A DNA stretch of 64,000 bases, from contig CM068314.1 in NCBI GenBank assembly GCA_034766995.1, forward strand, positions 11,702,701 through 11,766,700. Direction: 5' to 3'. The position numbers and the translations under genes were made by a program. Shown here one piece after another: positions 1 to 12,896 of this stretch. The notes under the pieces are model-generated. The model did no database searches and was not told where the DNA came from. It was given only the letters and a program-made list of their open reading frames with translations. Within the stretch, counting starts at the first letter, position 1, and the number at the start of each line of letters is the position of its first letter. The stretch is from Acanthacorydalis orientalis. Taxonomy: Eukaryota; Arthropoda; Insecta; Megaloptera; Corydalidae.

Positions 1-540
1 GATATTATTCGTTTATAGCACTATTCATCCAAATAACTCTAATGTATCACTTACTACCGTTAAGAAATAAAATTGGTTTTATTATGAAAATATTTTTCAC
101 TTTACCGTTACGGTTCGACTACTTAATTTATTTCATTTTAATTTTTCAATACAATTATATTTCTAAATACACTTTCATGTTTTAAATAATATAATAAAAG
201 GAACTGACAAAGATATAAACCTAATATAAATATATTTGGTATTAAAATATAAAGTATTTGAATTTTGGATTAAATACAGGATCAATTTTAAAAACACTTT
301 AAAATTTCTACTTTTATATCTTTACATAAAAACAGACTGCATAAAAATGAATCATGTATTTTTAATAACATTTCTCTTTAAAATAATACATAAAATGAAA
401 ATGATTACCTCTATGTTCAATAAAAGAAATTAACATCAATTTGATATTAATGATAGATGAAGGTGAAATTTTATCCTCTAATAGCGTAATAATTAAGAAA
501 TAATTGAAATACTTTGTGATTTATATTCATATATACATGT
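1..540. other. AT-rich non-coding stretch
   Basis: Low-complexity AT-rich DNA. The only open frame (236-433) has no initiation context, domain or codon signature that would mark it as a gene. Nothing else is recognised. Confidence 0.6.
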
Positions 541-1608
<1,068 letters not shown>

Positions 1609-1758
1609 ATTATAATTAATAAACAACTTATTAATTTAGCTGACTTGCAAATATATAAACTAAAAATTCATGCACTTTACTGAGATATACACAATGAAAT
1701 TTTAGAAAAAAGTAATAAAAATATTTCTATTAACTATTTATGAAAAATGTTTTTTATA
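1609..1758. repeat. Direct repeat X, left copy, flanking a mariner element
   Basis: About 150 bp that recurs with roughly 80-85% identity by eye at 2319-2470, in the same orientation, immediately on the other side of the mariner element. Shared landmarks are AATTAATAAACAACTT, TTTAGCTGA, TTTGCAAATAT, ACTAAAAATTCA and TGAAATTTTAGAA, and both copies end in TTTTTATATT. A mariner insertion normally duplicates only TA, so this repeat is not a simple target-site duplication. Confidence 0.85.
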
Positions 1759-2318
1759 TTAAGTAGGTAGAAAAATAATTGCGGTTTATGATCTTCAAAT
1801 TCATATACATTTTTTTCTTTTTTGATTTTCCTAGTTGTTTTTAAGTGGCACAGAATGTTGGATGACTAACGCCTAATTTTTTGCAAGCTCTCTAATTATG
1901 TGTGGTTTTGATTCAATTAAGGTTTTTAGTTGGTCGTTATGAACTGAAAAAAAGTACCCGTGACCTTCTTCATCTTCAAATTTCTCGTCCCCAGCACGAA
2001 ATTTTTGGAACCACCATCGCACCGTACAACAGTACCCACACCAAAAGCATCGTTTAGTTCACGAGTTTACTGCTTTATCATCAGTTTTGAATTCATACAA
2101 AAAATTGCTCTTATTTGTTTCTTTTCCATCTTTAATTTAAAACCAAATTTAAAGCAAAATTAATAAAAACACCAATGTCGATGTTACCAAAATATAGACT
2201 GAAAAATAGACTTTAAAATGATATTAATATAAACACGATGAAATACCACTTTCATTGAAAAAAATTAACTTTAGAAGTCACAAAACAAAAACTGCAATTA
2301 TTTTTTTATCAACCTTAA
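1759..2318 (-). mobile_element. Internally deleted mariner element, transposase pseudogene
   Basis: About 560 bp bounded by inverted termini. The left end reads TTAAGTAGGTAGAAAAATAA and the right end, read on the minus strand, TTAAGGTTGATAAAAAAATA, next to TTGC[GA]GTTT. On the minus strand a broken transposase begins near 2128 (MEKKQIRAIF-like), continues through a helix-turn-helix segment (FGVGT, WWFQKF, GDE) and reaches SVHNDQLKTLIESKPH and KQLGKSKK near 1800. The whole DDD catalytic region is missing and frameshifts or stops interrupt the frame. Family knowledge: intact mariner elements are about 1.3 kb with a transposase of about 345 residues, so this copy is a non-autonomous deletion derivative. 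Confidence 0.88.
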
Positions 2319-2470
2319 TAATTAATAAACAACTTCTTAATTTAGCTGATTTGCAAATATGAAAACTAAAAATTCACACAATTTACTCAGAGACATACAA
2401 TGAAATTTTAGAAGGAAAATAATAAAAATAGTTTTATAAAGTATTTATATAACACGTTTTTTTTTATATT
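2319..2470. repeat. Direct repeat X, right copy
   Basis: The partner of the copy at 1609-1758, starting directly after the mariner right terminus and ending in the same TTTTTATATT string. Together with the mariner it forms an X-mariner-X arrangement. Confidence 0.85.
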
Positions 2471-3650
2471 AATACATTTTTCTCTCAATATGAAGAACAT
2501 ACAAAACATGTCATAGCATTTTGATTAAGACTGCAGTCAAAATCAGACTTTCACATCTTTAATGATTTGCTAACCTATTGTAATTCAATATTTATATACG
2601 ATTATTAATAAAATTATTGTACTTTTAAGAATTTACTTCAAAAAATGTTTTGTAGTAAAAAATATTATACTTTCGTTTATTTTTTTTAAAAAATATATCA
2701 TTCTGGAATCAACACAATTTAAAAGATGCAATTCAAAAAATATGTTTATATTTTCCTTCTTTTCGTACTTTAAATAATTTCTGGGAATTTTTTTTATTTT
2801 ATTTCTTCTTTTAACCCATTCGGCGTAGACAACTAATTTGAATATAAACTTGAAGCTTATATTTTTATAAAATTGTTTGTAGAAGTCTATTAATATTATA
2901 TTTTTCAATATTCGTATACGTTTTTTTTCTATTTGTTAGCATAAAAATTCTATTAGATAGAGGTTTTGTGATTGAGATGGAGATTTTACATGTAAAAATT
3001 ATAAAACAGTCATTTGCATTAGACCGGTCATGAATATTTTCTAGTCATTGAGTTGGAAAACATTAAAACTATTTTTAATTCTCAATTTTTCAGTGATGAT
3101 CTTTAAATTTACAACGGAATGTTCAAATTCACATTTTTATTCATAGTTCGAGAGGAAAATATTAAATTTACCAGATGTATAGTTTTAATTCATCGCATAA
3201 CATACTTCATATTTAATCGTGGGCTGTAATATTATTTTTATAGCTCAGCATTTTTTAAATTGAACTTTAACATTACTATTCGAATTATAAATATTAAACT
3301 TATTTTTATCGGTGAATAAAACTATCTTCTAGATGCCTGGCTCTATCTTGTTGTCCATGAACATACTTCATACTCGTGTTATAACTCAGAACATCTAATA
3401 GTCGATTTTTTATATTTTAATTAATAATTAAAACAAGGTTTAAGATACTTAGTCATATGCATTAGAATAACATCTCTAAGTAATTTAATAAGTATACAAT
3501 AATATAGAATTTTTTAAGTAGTCTGGACAAGTAATGAAGTAATTTATTTATTATAAAATGTGTCCGTTTTAAACATAACACTCTGCTTTATAAACAGAAA
3601 CAAATATGTATATATCTTAATATATGAAATATATGCAAAGCAGTTGCTGT
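2471..3650. other. AT-rich non-coding stretch
   Basis: No gene-like frame. The minus-strand frame at 2633-2908 is Lys/Phe/Ile-rich low-complexity translation. Nothing is recognised. Confidence 0.55.
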
Positions 3651-3860
3651 TACCTTTATGTTTAATATTCATCTCGTTATACATAAAACGGCAAACGAAA
3701 TGGATCCCAGGGCATTGTCGTGCGGCTGCCTTAACCTGAACAGAATGAGCTACGTGATCCACATAAAACATGCGTATCAAATATGTATTAAACATATCAT
3801 TCCCTATAGGAATATCTGTTGCAATTACTCACCAGGGATCTTTCGATTAATAATTTATTA
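3650..3860. other. Higher-complexity island, candidate regulatory DNA
   Basis: GC content and sequence complexity rise sharply here (for example GGATCCCAGGGCATTG and GTGCGGCTGCC). Both strands carry short open frames, but neither shows a domain or a pair of splice sites. It is recorded as a candidate conserved non-coding element or unrecognised exon; conservation cannot be judged from one sequence. Confidence 0.3.
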
Positions 3861-4328
3861 CGATAATTTGTGCTCGTAAATACCGCATTGATTTTGATCT
3901 CGTTCATATACTAAGCTATACCTTTTTTTATTTGTAATTTCCTTAAGAATCATTTTGCATGTACGTTTGAAATAAGTCAGTTTCCGAACGGAAATGGTTG
4001 TAAAAATATACACTTTTTTTGTAATACAGTTAGATCGTACGTGAAAGTCAATTAGAAATATAAATAAATCATTCATTTAAATATGACAGCCAATAATCAT
4101 GATATATATTTTTTATATTTACTTTTCTGTCGGCTGAATTGAATTGCTTAACGTAATCGAAGTATAATAACACTTTTTATAGAGTTACAGAAAGTTTTGT
4201 GATCATAACTGTATGATTATTGTGCTGAATTATTAATCAAAATATTAAAAATGTATATTTTTTTCGTTTTAGATAAATAAATCACAGGTGTCATTTATTA
4301 TACATAGGAAATAACATCTGTATAAGTA

Positions 4329-4368
4329 CACACACACACAGATATATATATATATATATATATATATA
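4329..4368. repeat. (CA)n(TA)n microsatellite
   Basis: Six CA units, one G, then about thirteen AT units. Confidence 0.97.
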
Positions 4369-4589
4369 ATAGGTGTTTTGAATAAGCTTAAAACAGTATT
4401 TTGAAAAAAGCAATACATAATATATTGTGAAATAAATGAATAAAAATTTCTAAGCAAATATATAACTCGCTTTATAATAAATCTAACATTTCTAGAAGCA
4501 GAATTGTACAAGTAGCGAACAATTCCGCATAATGCGAATGTTTTATTCAAGAAACATACTTATTATAGTAAGTATCCAATTATCCATAA

Positions 4590-4825
4590 ATATATCAGCC
4601 ACGAGACTTCTTTGTTTACACTGCCGGCAATCTCGTGTATTGTCATCTAACATTCAGTGCATGCACTTAAGTTAATCCTTAATAATATGTGAAGCTTTCA
4701 CCCACACACATGATAAGATCACATTATACACATAATGCTGACATGCTTGTAGTTTTCTCCTGCCCTTTATCAGCATCTCCTCATCGACATTATGATCTCT
4801 ATTGCAATCGAATAAAGGAATTATT
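4590..4825. other. Higher-complexity island, candidate regulatory DNA
   Basis: This is less AT-rich than its surroundings and free of dinucleotide repeats. It has short inverted words around CACGAGA and TCTCGTG (4600 and 4631) that could pair. No reading frame is seen. Confidence 0.3.
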
Positions 4826-6955
4826 GTTTGTTTGTTTATTATATAATACTAATATATGTACTTAACAGCTGTCAAATTAGAATTGTGTATGAAAACTATT
4901 TATTTATTAAGTTTCGAGAAACAAGTGAATTATTAGTCACCTTAAGGCTATTTTATAAAGATAAATTCAGTACGGAATGTATTTATAGCTTATTAATACA
5001 ATAATAGTGTTATGAAGTAGGTTGAACATTACGAGAAGAAAAAGTGCAGAAAATATAAATAACTGGTTTTTGTCCTTGTTTTATTTATATGTTACTGTTG
5101 AGATATTTTTTTGAATTTCACAATTGAAATATGACGATATACTTGTACTTGTAACAATCAAAATTTTGATTTTTTATATAAAATTAATGAAGTAAAACAC
5201 TTGACTTTGTATTTTAATTTCAAATGATAAAAAGTTACATAAATCAAACATTGTTTCAGATTTTTTAGTGTAAATTTCATATTTGAATTTTGTAACTCTA
5301 AAAAATATTTTATAATAAAAAACTATAAATACATGACTAGAAGAATCATATGATCTGTTAATAAAAAAAATCATTTGTCAATTCAGTAATTAAAATTGAA
5401 ATAGACGCTGTTCTCGTCTAAAAGATAAAAAAAATGTTTTAATTCGATATGTTGTGAAATAATATAGATTTATTTAAGGACATATGTCGGTTATTCGTGA
5501 GAAAATTATTTTTAATTTTTCATAAAGAACAAAGAACGAGAACGAACTAATGATTTATACGACTATAAATATTTTATTTTCCCATCGAATAAATAGTTTT
5601 CCAGCTTGTGAACTAGTTTATCGATAATGTGTTTATAACATTACATTTTTACCTCATTTCTATATCTCTAAGCTATAATTTATATTTTAATGCATTCTAT
5701 TTTTGAAAATACGCATATAACATAGATTGAACATTTTTCATTCTCTACACTAATAACAATATTTCACATGGTATTTAATTTAGTTTTCATCTATCCGTTA
5801 TTAATATATCAACAGTTTTTCTACCTTAGAAGTTAATTAAAAATAATTAAAATCTTGTACAGTACGTCAAACTAAAATGCAAGTAGCAAAAAAGTAATTA
5901 GTCTGAGACATTTATACGAGGAACAAATTGACTGGTCGTTGAATTAATTACGAGAAAAATACGTTTCTAAATAACTAATTGCTGTAAACATATACATTAT
6001 TTATCTATCAAATATTTAAATCGGTGACCCTGTTTTAACCTCTGTAGAAATTAGAATGAAAATAGTTAACAGAAAAAGATTGAAATTAGTTATATGTACA
6101 TTCAATTTTATGTATTCGAATGTAATTAATGTATCAATAAATACTGCATAAAAACCTAGATGAATTAATTAATGTGTTAATTTATATATTAATTAGCCGT
6201 TTCAATTCTAATAAATTTTGGTTTATATATTCGATTAACTTTAACCTATGGCTGAAATATCAATTTATTATATTTTCTGTGCAACAAATTCACACTGATA
6301 AAATAGATTTGAATATAATTTAAAATGAAATCTAAATTGAAATTATAATGATTTTAGCATGTTATTAAGATTAATGGAAACTGCAGGATAGACTAAAAAA
6401 AATGATGATAGATTATACTGCCTACTATTCACTAGAGATCAGATGAGTTATTGTTTTAATTTTAAACCGAATTCGTGTTATATTGTTTGATATAGTATTA
6501 TTTGTTAATGTAAAATATTAGAGTTTCGTCGACCATTTTTTGATATATGTTTCACTAGTATATCTTCTTATTTTTTTGTTTTATGTCTTCTTCATTAATA
6601 TAAGAGCTTTTTGATATACAAAAACTATGCTTGCTGCATAATTTGATGCTGAATGGTACTCTATTTATCTAGATTCATCAAGATTTTCTTCTGTTAGATT
6701 AATGTTCATCCAGTGAGCAAGAAGTACACTTATAAAACTATTATTCGGATTAATTTCGAGATGATGCATTAAGGGGCTTGCATAAGTTTGCCGTTCGAAA
6801 AGTAGTACGAAGTTTGATATTTTTTTTTGACGTAAATGTTAATGTTATAGGTTTTAAATTTTGTATACATTAAATATATACAGTCTGAGTGAAAAATTCA
6901 TCTGTGAAATTTATCATACAGTTTGTTAAATAAAAAGAGAATTAAGATATTTTTA
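4826..6955. other. AT-rich non-coding stretch
   Basis: About 2.1 kb with no supportable gene, RNA or recognised repeat. Short frames such as 5174-5374 (minus) are Phe/Ile/Tyr-rich noise. Confidence 0.55.
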
Positions 6956-7270
6956 TAAATGAATTTTTCACTCCTCACAAAACAAAATATTTTCCTAAGC
7001 AAACAGTCCGATAATTGATTATTAACCATTTTGATTGCCGGTTGTTTATATATTGATGATAGCATCATTTTCAGAACGTTATTTAGTTGTGTTAACAGTG
7101 AAATCATTTTATTGCCATAATAGTTATTCCCACACAAATCTTACAATTATGGTATTTTTTTAAAAAAAATGTCAATAATTACTTATTGAATATTTTTAAT
7201 TGAGAAGAATTTATTTGGTTTGTGAAGAATGAAAAATACATTTGTGAAAGTGAATTTATCCATAGTACTA
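6956..7270. mobile_element. Palindromic MITE family, copy A (near full length)
   Basis: The left arm carries GAATTTTTCACTCCTCACAA, then ATAATTGATTATTAACCATT and GATGATAGCATCATTTTCAG. The right arm carries the inverse order: TATTGAATATTTTTAATTGA, TTTGGTTTGTGAAGAATGAA, ACATTTGTGAAAGTGAATTT, ATCCATAGTAC. The element is a diverged foldback with no coding capacity. Family members recur throughout the window (12.8, 13.9, 25.5, 28.1, 28.7, 30.9, 40.4, 47.8, 50.2, 53.3, 54.8, 57.0 and 62.9 kb). Confidence 0.7.
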
Positions 7271-7578
7271 AAAAATAAATTTGTCTTAAAAGAGAACATC
7301 CGAAGAAATAAGTGTTTTCTTAATATAATTTATAACAATTTTATGACTACTGCGTTTGACTATTTTCAGTAAATGTTTTCTTTTGTAATTTATAAAACTA
7401 ATGTGTTTATAAATTTGTTAGTTAAACGAATAATCTATTTTTAGACTACATTTTAAAATAACGAAACGAATTCTGTACTCAAAACGGAAATGTTATACGT
7501 AGTAAAATATAAATTTTTGATCGTTTATACATTCAAATTATTTTCAGTATTAATGTATGTTTTGATGAAGTTTCTGTT

Positions 7579-7580
<2 letters not shown>

Positions 7581-7652
<72 letters not shown>
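7581..7652. repeat. (TA)n microsatellite
   Basis: A pure run of about 36 AT units followed by a short GTAT array. Confidence 0.98.
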
Positions 7653-7655
<3 letters not shown>

Positions 7656-7901
7656 TATGTATGTATGTACAAGAAACATTTGTGAACATTGAAAGTTGAA
7701 ATCGTTTCATGTATTTGAATATTATTAAATATTTAATGAATGCGAAGATGTGTTGTTACAAGAGAAGTTATTTAATTTGAAGATGGATTTGTTTTAAATT
7801 ACGTATCATACAACTCGATGATGAATATTTATGATTTTCATTTAAATTTTGTTTGATTAATAATGGGTCTATAGTATTTGTGAAAATATATGTGCGTATA
7901 T

Positions 7902-7903
<2 letters not shown>

Positions 7904-7973
<70 letters not shown>
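7904..7973. repeat. (TA)n microsatellite
   Basis: A pure AT dinucleotide run of about 35 units. Confidence 0.98.
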
Positions 7974-7975
<2 letters not shown>

Positions 7976-8242
7976 CAAAATTATCCACAAAAAATGTTCG
8001 ATGACCTCGACTTATTTACTTATGACATCGAGGTTTCATTGTACTCAAATATGTTTACCTTATATATAAAAGAGCATTGTTGCAATCTTTCTGCGATAAT
8101 GATTATATAACATAAATGAGTTTTAAAAAATATATTTATTGTTTCATTCGGTTACATGTGGAGGCTTATAATTGACAAGTGGGCGAATGCAGTGAGTCCT
8201 GGAATTGGTGAGCGCAGCGAGTAGGGGGCAAAGCCCCCTAGT
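7974..8242 (+). mobile_element. Helitron-like 3' terminus (tentative)
   Basis: The segment ends in a strikingly GC-rich tail in otherwise AT-rich DNA: GGTGAGCGCAGCGAGT, then a perfect hairpin AGGGGGC-AAA-GCCCCCT at 8223-8239, then CTAGT at 8238-8242, running directly into (TA)n. Family knowledge: Helitrons end in a GC-rich hairpin just upstream of CTRR-T and insert at AT targets. The hairpin here abuts CTAG rather than lying about 10 nt upstream, so another element class with the same tail is possible. The 5' end is not identified; the stated start is only the preceding (TA)n boundary. Confidence 0.4.
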
Positions 8243-8334
8243 ATATATATATATATATATAACTGTAAATCTTAATAAAAAAATAGTGTAAATTCTTATA
8301 AAAGTTAGATTTTTCACAAAATAATTATGAAATT

Positions 8335-8472
8335 ATTGTGACTTGAAAGAGTGCATTTTTGGACGAGGATTTAAGGAAGTAGTGTTCAAAGTAGAGTGTA
8401 CGAGACGTGTTTTTATAGGTTATAATAATAATATATTAGTGACTAAATACTATTCAGTTTTATTGCTGTTAA
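8335..8472 (+). other. Possible untranslated 5' exon with splice donor
   Basis: Higher-complexity sequence with repeated GTGT/AGTG words typical of insect 5' leaders, ending in CTGTTAAG followed by GTGAGTG, a good donor match. There is no open frame. It could be an alternative distant first exon of the plus-strand gene at 19.4 kb, or chance. Confidence 0.2.
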
Positions 8473-9335
8473 GGTGAGTGCTTCTTGGTATTGTGTATTC
8501 AATTTGAAATAAATATATATTAATTTATTTTTATAAATAACTATATATATATATTATTTTTTTATATATTTTTTGGTAAATAGAGAAAGAATACAAATAT
8601 TAACTAAATAAATTTATCAGTGATTAATTATTTATTAAATTTATAATAATGTATTAATAATTAATAAAATATTTCTGTTATATTCGCATAGAAAATGTTA
8701 CATTTTAATGCTGTCTAAAATGACAGTTTCATATTTATAAAAATATACAAACAATGGTATATATATGCCGGAGGAAAAAACTAAACATTGATGAATTTTA
8801 TTCAAGGTAGTAGGTCAAGTCGGCAACTAATCAGCAAATAATCACATTAGAAATTTAATTAGAATACATAATAAATATCCATTGACGAAACATTTGAATA
8901 TGAATACGAATATAATAACGATTTATATCCAATCCACGTAAATGTATGTCATTTTTTTTAAATAATAAAATTAATACATTTATTTATTTGCATGAACGAA
9001 AACGAAATTTATCATTTTTTCTCGAACGAGCCACATGGGAAATGTATGTGTATGTATTGTGACTAAATTATAAATTACAAATTATTTATTCACAAGCATG
9101 TTTCACATACCATATACACATTGGACTCAGCCACAGTTCTCACAGTATTTGTATTCTTTGTATATCTTCGACTTTCGTTTCAGTCATGTCGGTTTACTTT
9201 ATAAGTATAGAAAAAAAATTCTATGATTGATGCGTGATTTTCTTTGTTATCTTTCGATCAGTTTTACTTTATTATTTTTACTTGGATTTCATTTTTAATA
9301 TGTAATAAGATATATATTTGCAAAGTATAAACCCT

Positions 9336-9369
<34 letters not shown>

Positions 9370-10253
9370 TGTATGTATGTGTTTTTAATTTATGAATGGA
9401 CAATTTTTTGTTATTATATATTGACACTTATAAAATATTATAAAGAAATAGCATGACACTTCCGTTTTTTTTATTAATAACATAGTGTTAGATATAAATT
9501 TCATAAAATAAACTAATTACAAACAGCATAATTGTACATAAAGTAATAAATTTCTTTTTGGTTTGTCTGTTTCTTATAAGTATTATTTAAAAATATTATC
9601 TGCACGAAAATAGTAAGAGAAAACAAATTAATATAACATCTATGACAGATGAATTATCTTTTTTTATAAATTATAATATTTGAAGATTTTTCATTTTCAT
9701 GTTAGATTTTATTATTTCTAAATTCTGCGTTAAGTAACGTGTATCTATTTTCTTTTATTCATTTATTATACGTTTAAATAATATAAACATTATTATTTAT
9801 ATAATTTACCGACTTTTTTCTTACTCAAATTTATATCTGTGAAGATATTGTATTCGGGAATCTAACATTTCAGTATGTAAATTAATATCTTTGGATTCAT
9901 ATCCAGATTCTTGCCATGATATCATTCAATATTAAATCAATTTTTAATAGATTAATACGTGCGTTTTTTATACAATTATAACATAATTATTCAACAATTC
10001 GAGACATAAAAAAACTAGTTTGAAAGAGATCATTTTATTTTTTCATGTAAATTTCAATCGATATTTGTTAATATATTGTTTTAAAACTTATTTAGATTAG
10101 GTTTATGTTTTTTATTTAAAAATTCTAATAACTAGTTTTTATTCTTTTATTTTTACTGAAATTATTTTTAGTGACACTAAGGGGGCTCTTGTTACTGCTC
10201 AAATTAGTATATAATATTCTCATCCCAAATCCAAGTTAAGACACATATTGTAG

Positions 10254-10322
<69 letters not shown>

Positions 10323-11090
10323 GTGTGTATGTTGAAAGTATATATTATTTTATAGAACGACTAACAAACAAGATAAAATAATATTGAAATTGAAAAGCAA
10401 ATAAATTGCTGACTAATTTTTATACTTTTCACCGTTTGTCATAAAAGCTATTTAATTATAAAAAATTGCGACCTCGAACTTATTGACAATAATTCACACA
10501 GACTGATTCTATAAAAGTGAATTTCGAATAAAAGTGAAATTAATTTATATATAAAGAAAGACATATCCACGTTTTTTCCATAACAGCCTGTGTTTATTTA
10601 GTGACAATACATTTTAGAAAACACGACAACTGTTAATTCTGAATGATATTCAAACATATGTTAATCTGCGACTTGCAAAGGAAAAAACTTACTGATACTG
10701 GACTTTGTGGGGTTCAACTTGACCACTACACACCTATGTACTTCTCAATGCAAACAAGTAATTTTTTGCAAGTCGAGAGATTATATGTTATTTAGTTTTA
10801 TTAAGGCCATTTTTAATTGAGAATGTAAATATTATCGTAAAATATATTTTTCAGTTTATTCGATATAAAAATACATTAAATAAATGTATTAGTACGTTTT
10901 ATTATTCAGTGTTTCATGTCATTTAAGAAACTGGTTTTATATTTATTATATAATAAAATTTTTGCAAATGTTAGTAAATTAAGATAGAAAGAGTTAATTA
11001 CCAAAAAAAAAAAGAACGACGAAATGAAATAAATGTAAAAAATACGATTTTAAAAAAATGTTTGAAATGAAAGTAGTTGTGTTATACGAA
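8473..11090. other. AT-rich non-coding stretch
   Basis: Contains (TA)n runs at 9337-9367 and 10256-10320. A short island at 10610-10800 has mixed composition. No gene or recognised mobile element was found. Confidence 0.5.
10256..10320. repeat. (TA)n microsatellite
   Basis: A pure AT run of about 32 units followed by CTGTGTGTATG. Confidence 0.98.
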
Positions 11091-11570
11091 CGGGGGTATT
11101 TTAATTTCAAATCAAGTCAATCATACGTCAGGTAAAGTAAATTAAAAATCCACGTGACCTTATCATTTCGAGGTTATAGCAAGTAACTTCACTGTTTTGC
11201 AAATATAAAATTCCCTAGTCATGCTCTTTTTCACTTTCTATTTTAATAACTGTTTCATAAATTAATCGGCATTATTCAAAGAACATATTACCAATTTGAA
11301 AAATTTAAATCGGCATCTGCACGACTCGTGAAGCGTAACAACACCCCGATTCGAACATTTAAAAATTATTATACTTTCGCAATACGTCGGCCGTTTTGCG
11401 AAGTACGTACGATTCAGTAATAGTTACCATTTGAAATGATTATTTCATAACTAGTCGTGTCTGTTCCGGATTCAACTGTATTTGTTAATGTTTTTATCTA
11501 CGTTGGAAAAAGCTGACCGTGACTTAAGCACAAGTGTATGTCAATAACTGATGACTTAATTCGAAAATTC
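11090..11570. other. Higher-complexity island, candidate regulatory DNA
   Basis: About 480 bp with less homopolymer and more CpG (for example GCAATACGTCGGCCGTTTTG and GTACGTACGATTC). No frame of length and no splice-site pair. This is the largest such island before the coiled-coil gene. Confidence 0.3.
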
Positions 11571-11816
11571 ATATATATATATATATATATGATTTTAATC
11601 CATTTGTATTTATTAAAAATATAATATTAGGTCAATTCACAAGTTCCTGTATATTTATTTTACGCAGCTTTTTAATCATCATTGTTGTTATCGAACAATT
11701 TCTTTCTAAATACAATATATTTTTTTTGTGAAATGCATAATCAAGTCACTTTATTGTCAACTGTTGTAAAAATTAAATGTAAATTTGAGGTTCCAAGAAC
11801 TGAACATAAATATGAA

Positions 11817-12720
11817 AGTCGTTTGAAATGTATGATAAAAAAAAGAAGGTAAACTCCATTTTTTGAAAAAAGTCGATTTTATTTCTCAACACAGTCTCCA
11901 TTGAGAGATTTACACTTTGTCCAGCGAGTCTGCAAAACACACATTGACTGCGGTGATGACATTCTCATTCGTCGAGAATTTTTTCCCACCGAGTCAAATT
12001 TTCAAGTTTGGGAAAAGGAAGAATTTGCACGAGAACAAGTCCGGAGAATAGGGTGAATGAGATATCAATTCAAAGCCTAATTCATGCAATTTTACTATTA
12101 GGACGGTCAATTTGTGGGACGGTGCGTTGTTCTGGTTAAAAAGCACTCTTTTGTGCGCCATTTTTGTTCATTTTTGTTTCAGATCTTCTTTCAAACGGTC
12201 TAATAATGTTGCATAATAGGCTTCTGTTATCGTTTTTCCCTCGTTAAGTAGTCGATGAACAGGATTCGTTGGGAATCCCAAAAAACAGTGGCTATCAAAA
12301 CGCCGACAAAAGATCCTCGCCTTTTTCGACGCACTTTCACCACCCTTTTTCTACTGTTTTGACTGCTGCTTCGGCTATGGTTTGTAGTGGTGTATCCATG
12401 TTTTAATCACGGTGACGAATCGATGCAAAAAGGTCCCCATGAACTTCATCCAACTCCACTTTGATCTGAGCGGCCGTCCACTTTTTCAAATAAAAATATT
12501 TTATCACTGCACGAAACTTTTTTTTTCTATTTTTGCCTCAACTGCTACAATACTCACCTGAAATATCTGTATAATGTGAACGACACTGCTTCTGGTTGAA
12601 ATTTCGCCTATACTAGTTTGAAAAGTGACACTTGATAGCCGTGACATTACCAAATGAATGGTGGAACCTTCACATAGAAATTTATCAAACTTATCAAACG
12701 ACCCTCGTAATCAGGACAAA
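11817..12720 (-). mobile_element. Degenerate mellifera-like mariner, all catalytic Asp lost
   Basis: About 900 bp with inverted ends. The minus-strand 5' end is TACGAGGGTCGTTTGATAAG at 12720 and the other end retains GTCGTTTGA at 11819. Minus-strand translation gives a broken transposase: KFRAVIKYLFLKKWTAAQIK near 12510, then a deletion of the second helix-turn-helix region, then RFVTVIKTWIHHYKP (family: VTVDETWIHHY), EGKTITEAYYATLLDRLKED, KRVLFNQNNAPSHKLTVLIV (family: DNAPSH), LGFELISHSPYSPDLFSCKF (family: PYSPDLAPCDF) and FLFPNLK. The three aspartates of the DDD triad read I, N and K here, and in-frame stops occur. It is a dead copy, older than the deletion derivatives elsewhere in the window. 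Confidence 0.9.
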
Positions 12721-12750
12721 CGTGGGGAGTCTCATCACAATATAATTCTG

Positions 12751-12896
12751 ACACTGTAGCTATATTTTCACATATGATTTCTTTCATCTCACAAACCATA
12801 AAACAATTTCTGATCAGAGATGTTCAGTAAGTGATTATTTATTATTTCTGATTATTTCTTATGTGCATTTCGAGTGCGATGTCAACACAATAATAT
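12751..12896. mobile_element. Palindromic MITE family, copy B (left half)
   Basis: Begins ACTGTAGCTATATTTTCACA, followed by CATCTCACAAACCATAAAAC, TTTCTGATCAGAGATGTTCA and TTATGTGCATTTCGAG. It stops at the usual centre of the palindrome. It starts only about 30 bp after the dead mariner ends. Confidence 0.65.

Noticed and set aside
1960..2163. Plus-strand 67-residue frame
   Set aside because: It is the antisense of the mariner transposase remnant at 1759-2318.
7525..7710. Open frame through a (TA)n tract encoding repeated Tyr-Ile
   Set aside because: Alternating TA codons give endless Tyr-Ile in all such arrays (also at 16.1, 24.1, 25.0, 27.4, 30.4, 33.0, 43.6, 45.4, 46.6, 55.5, 57.6 and 60.0 kb). 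They are repeat translation, not genes.
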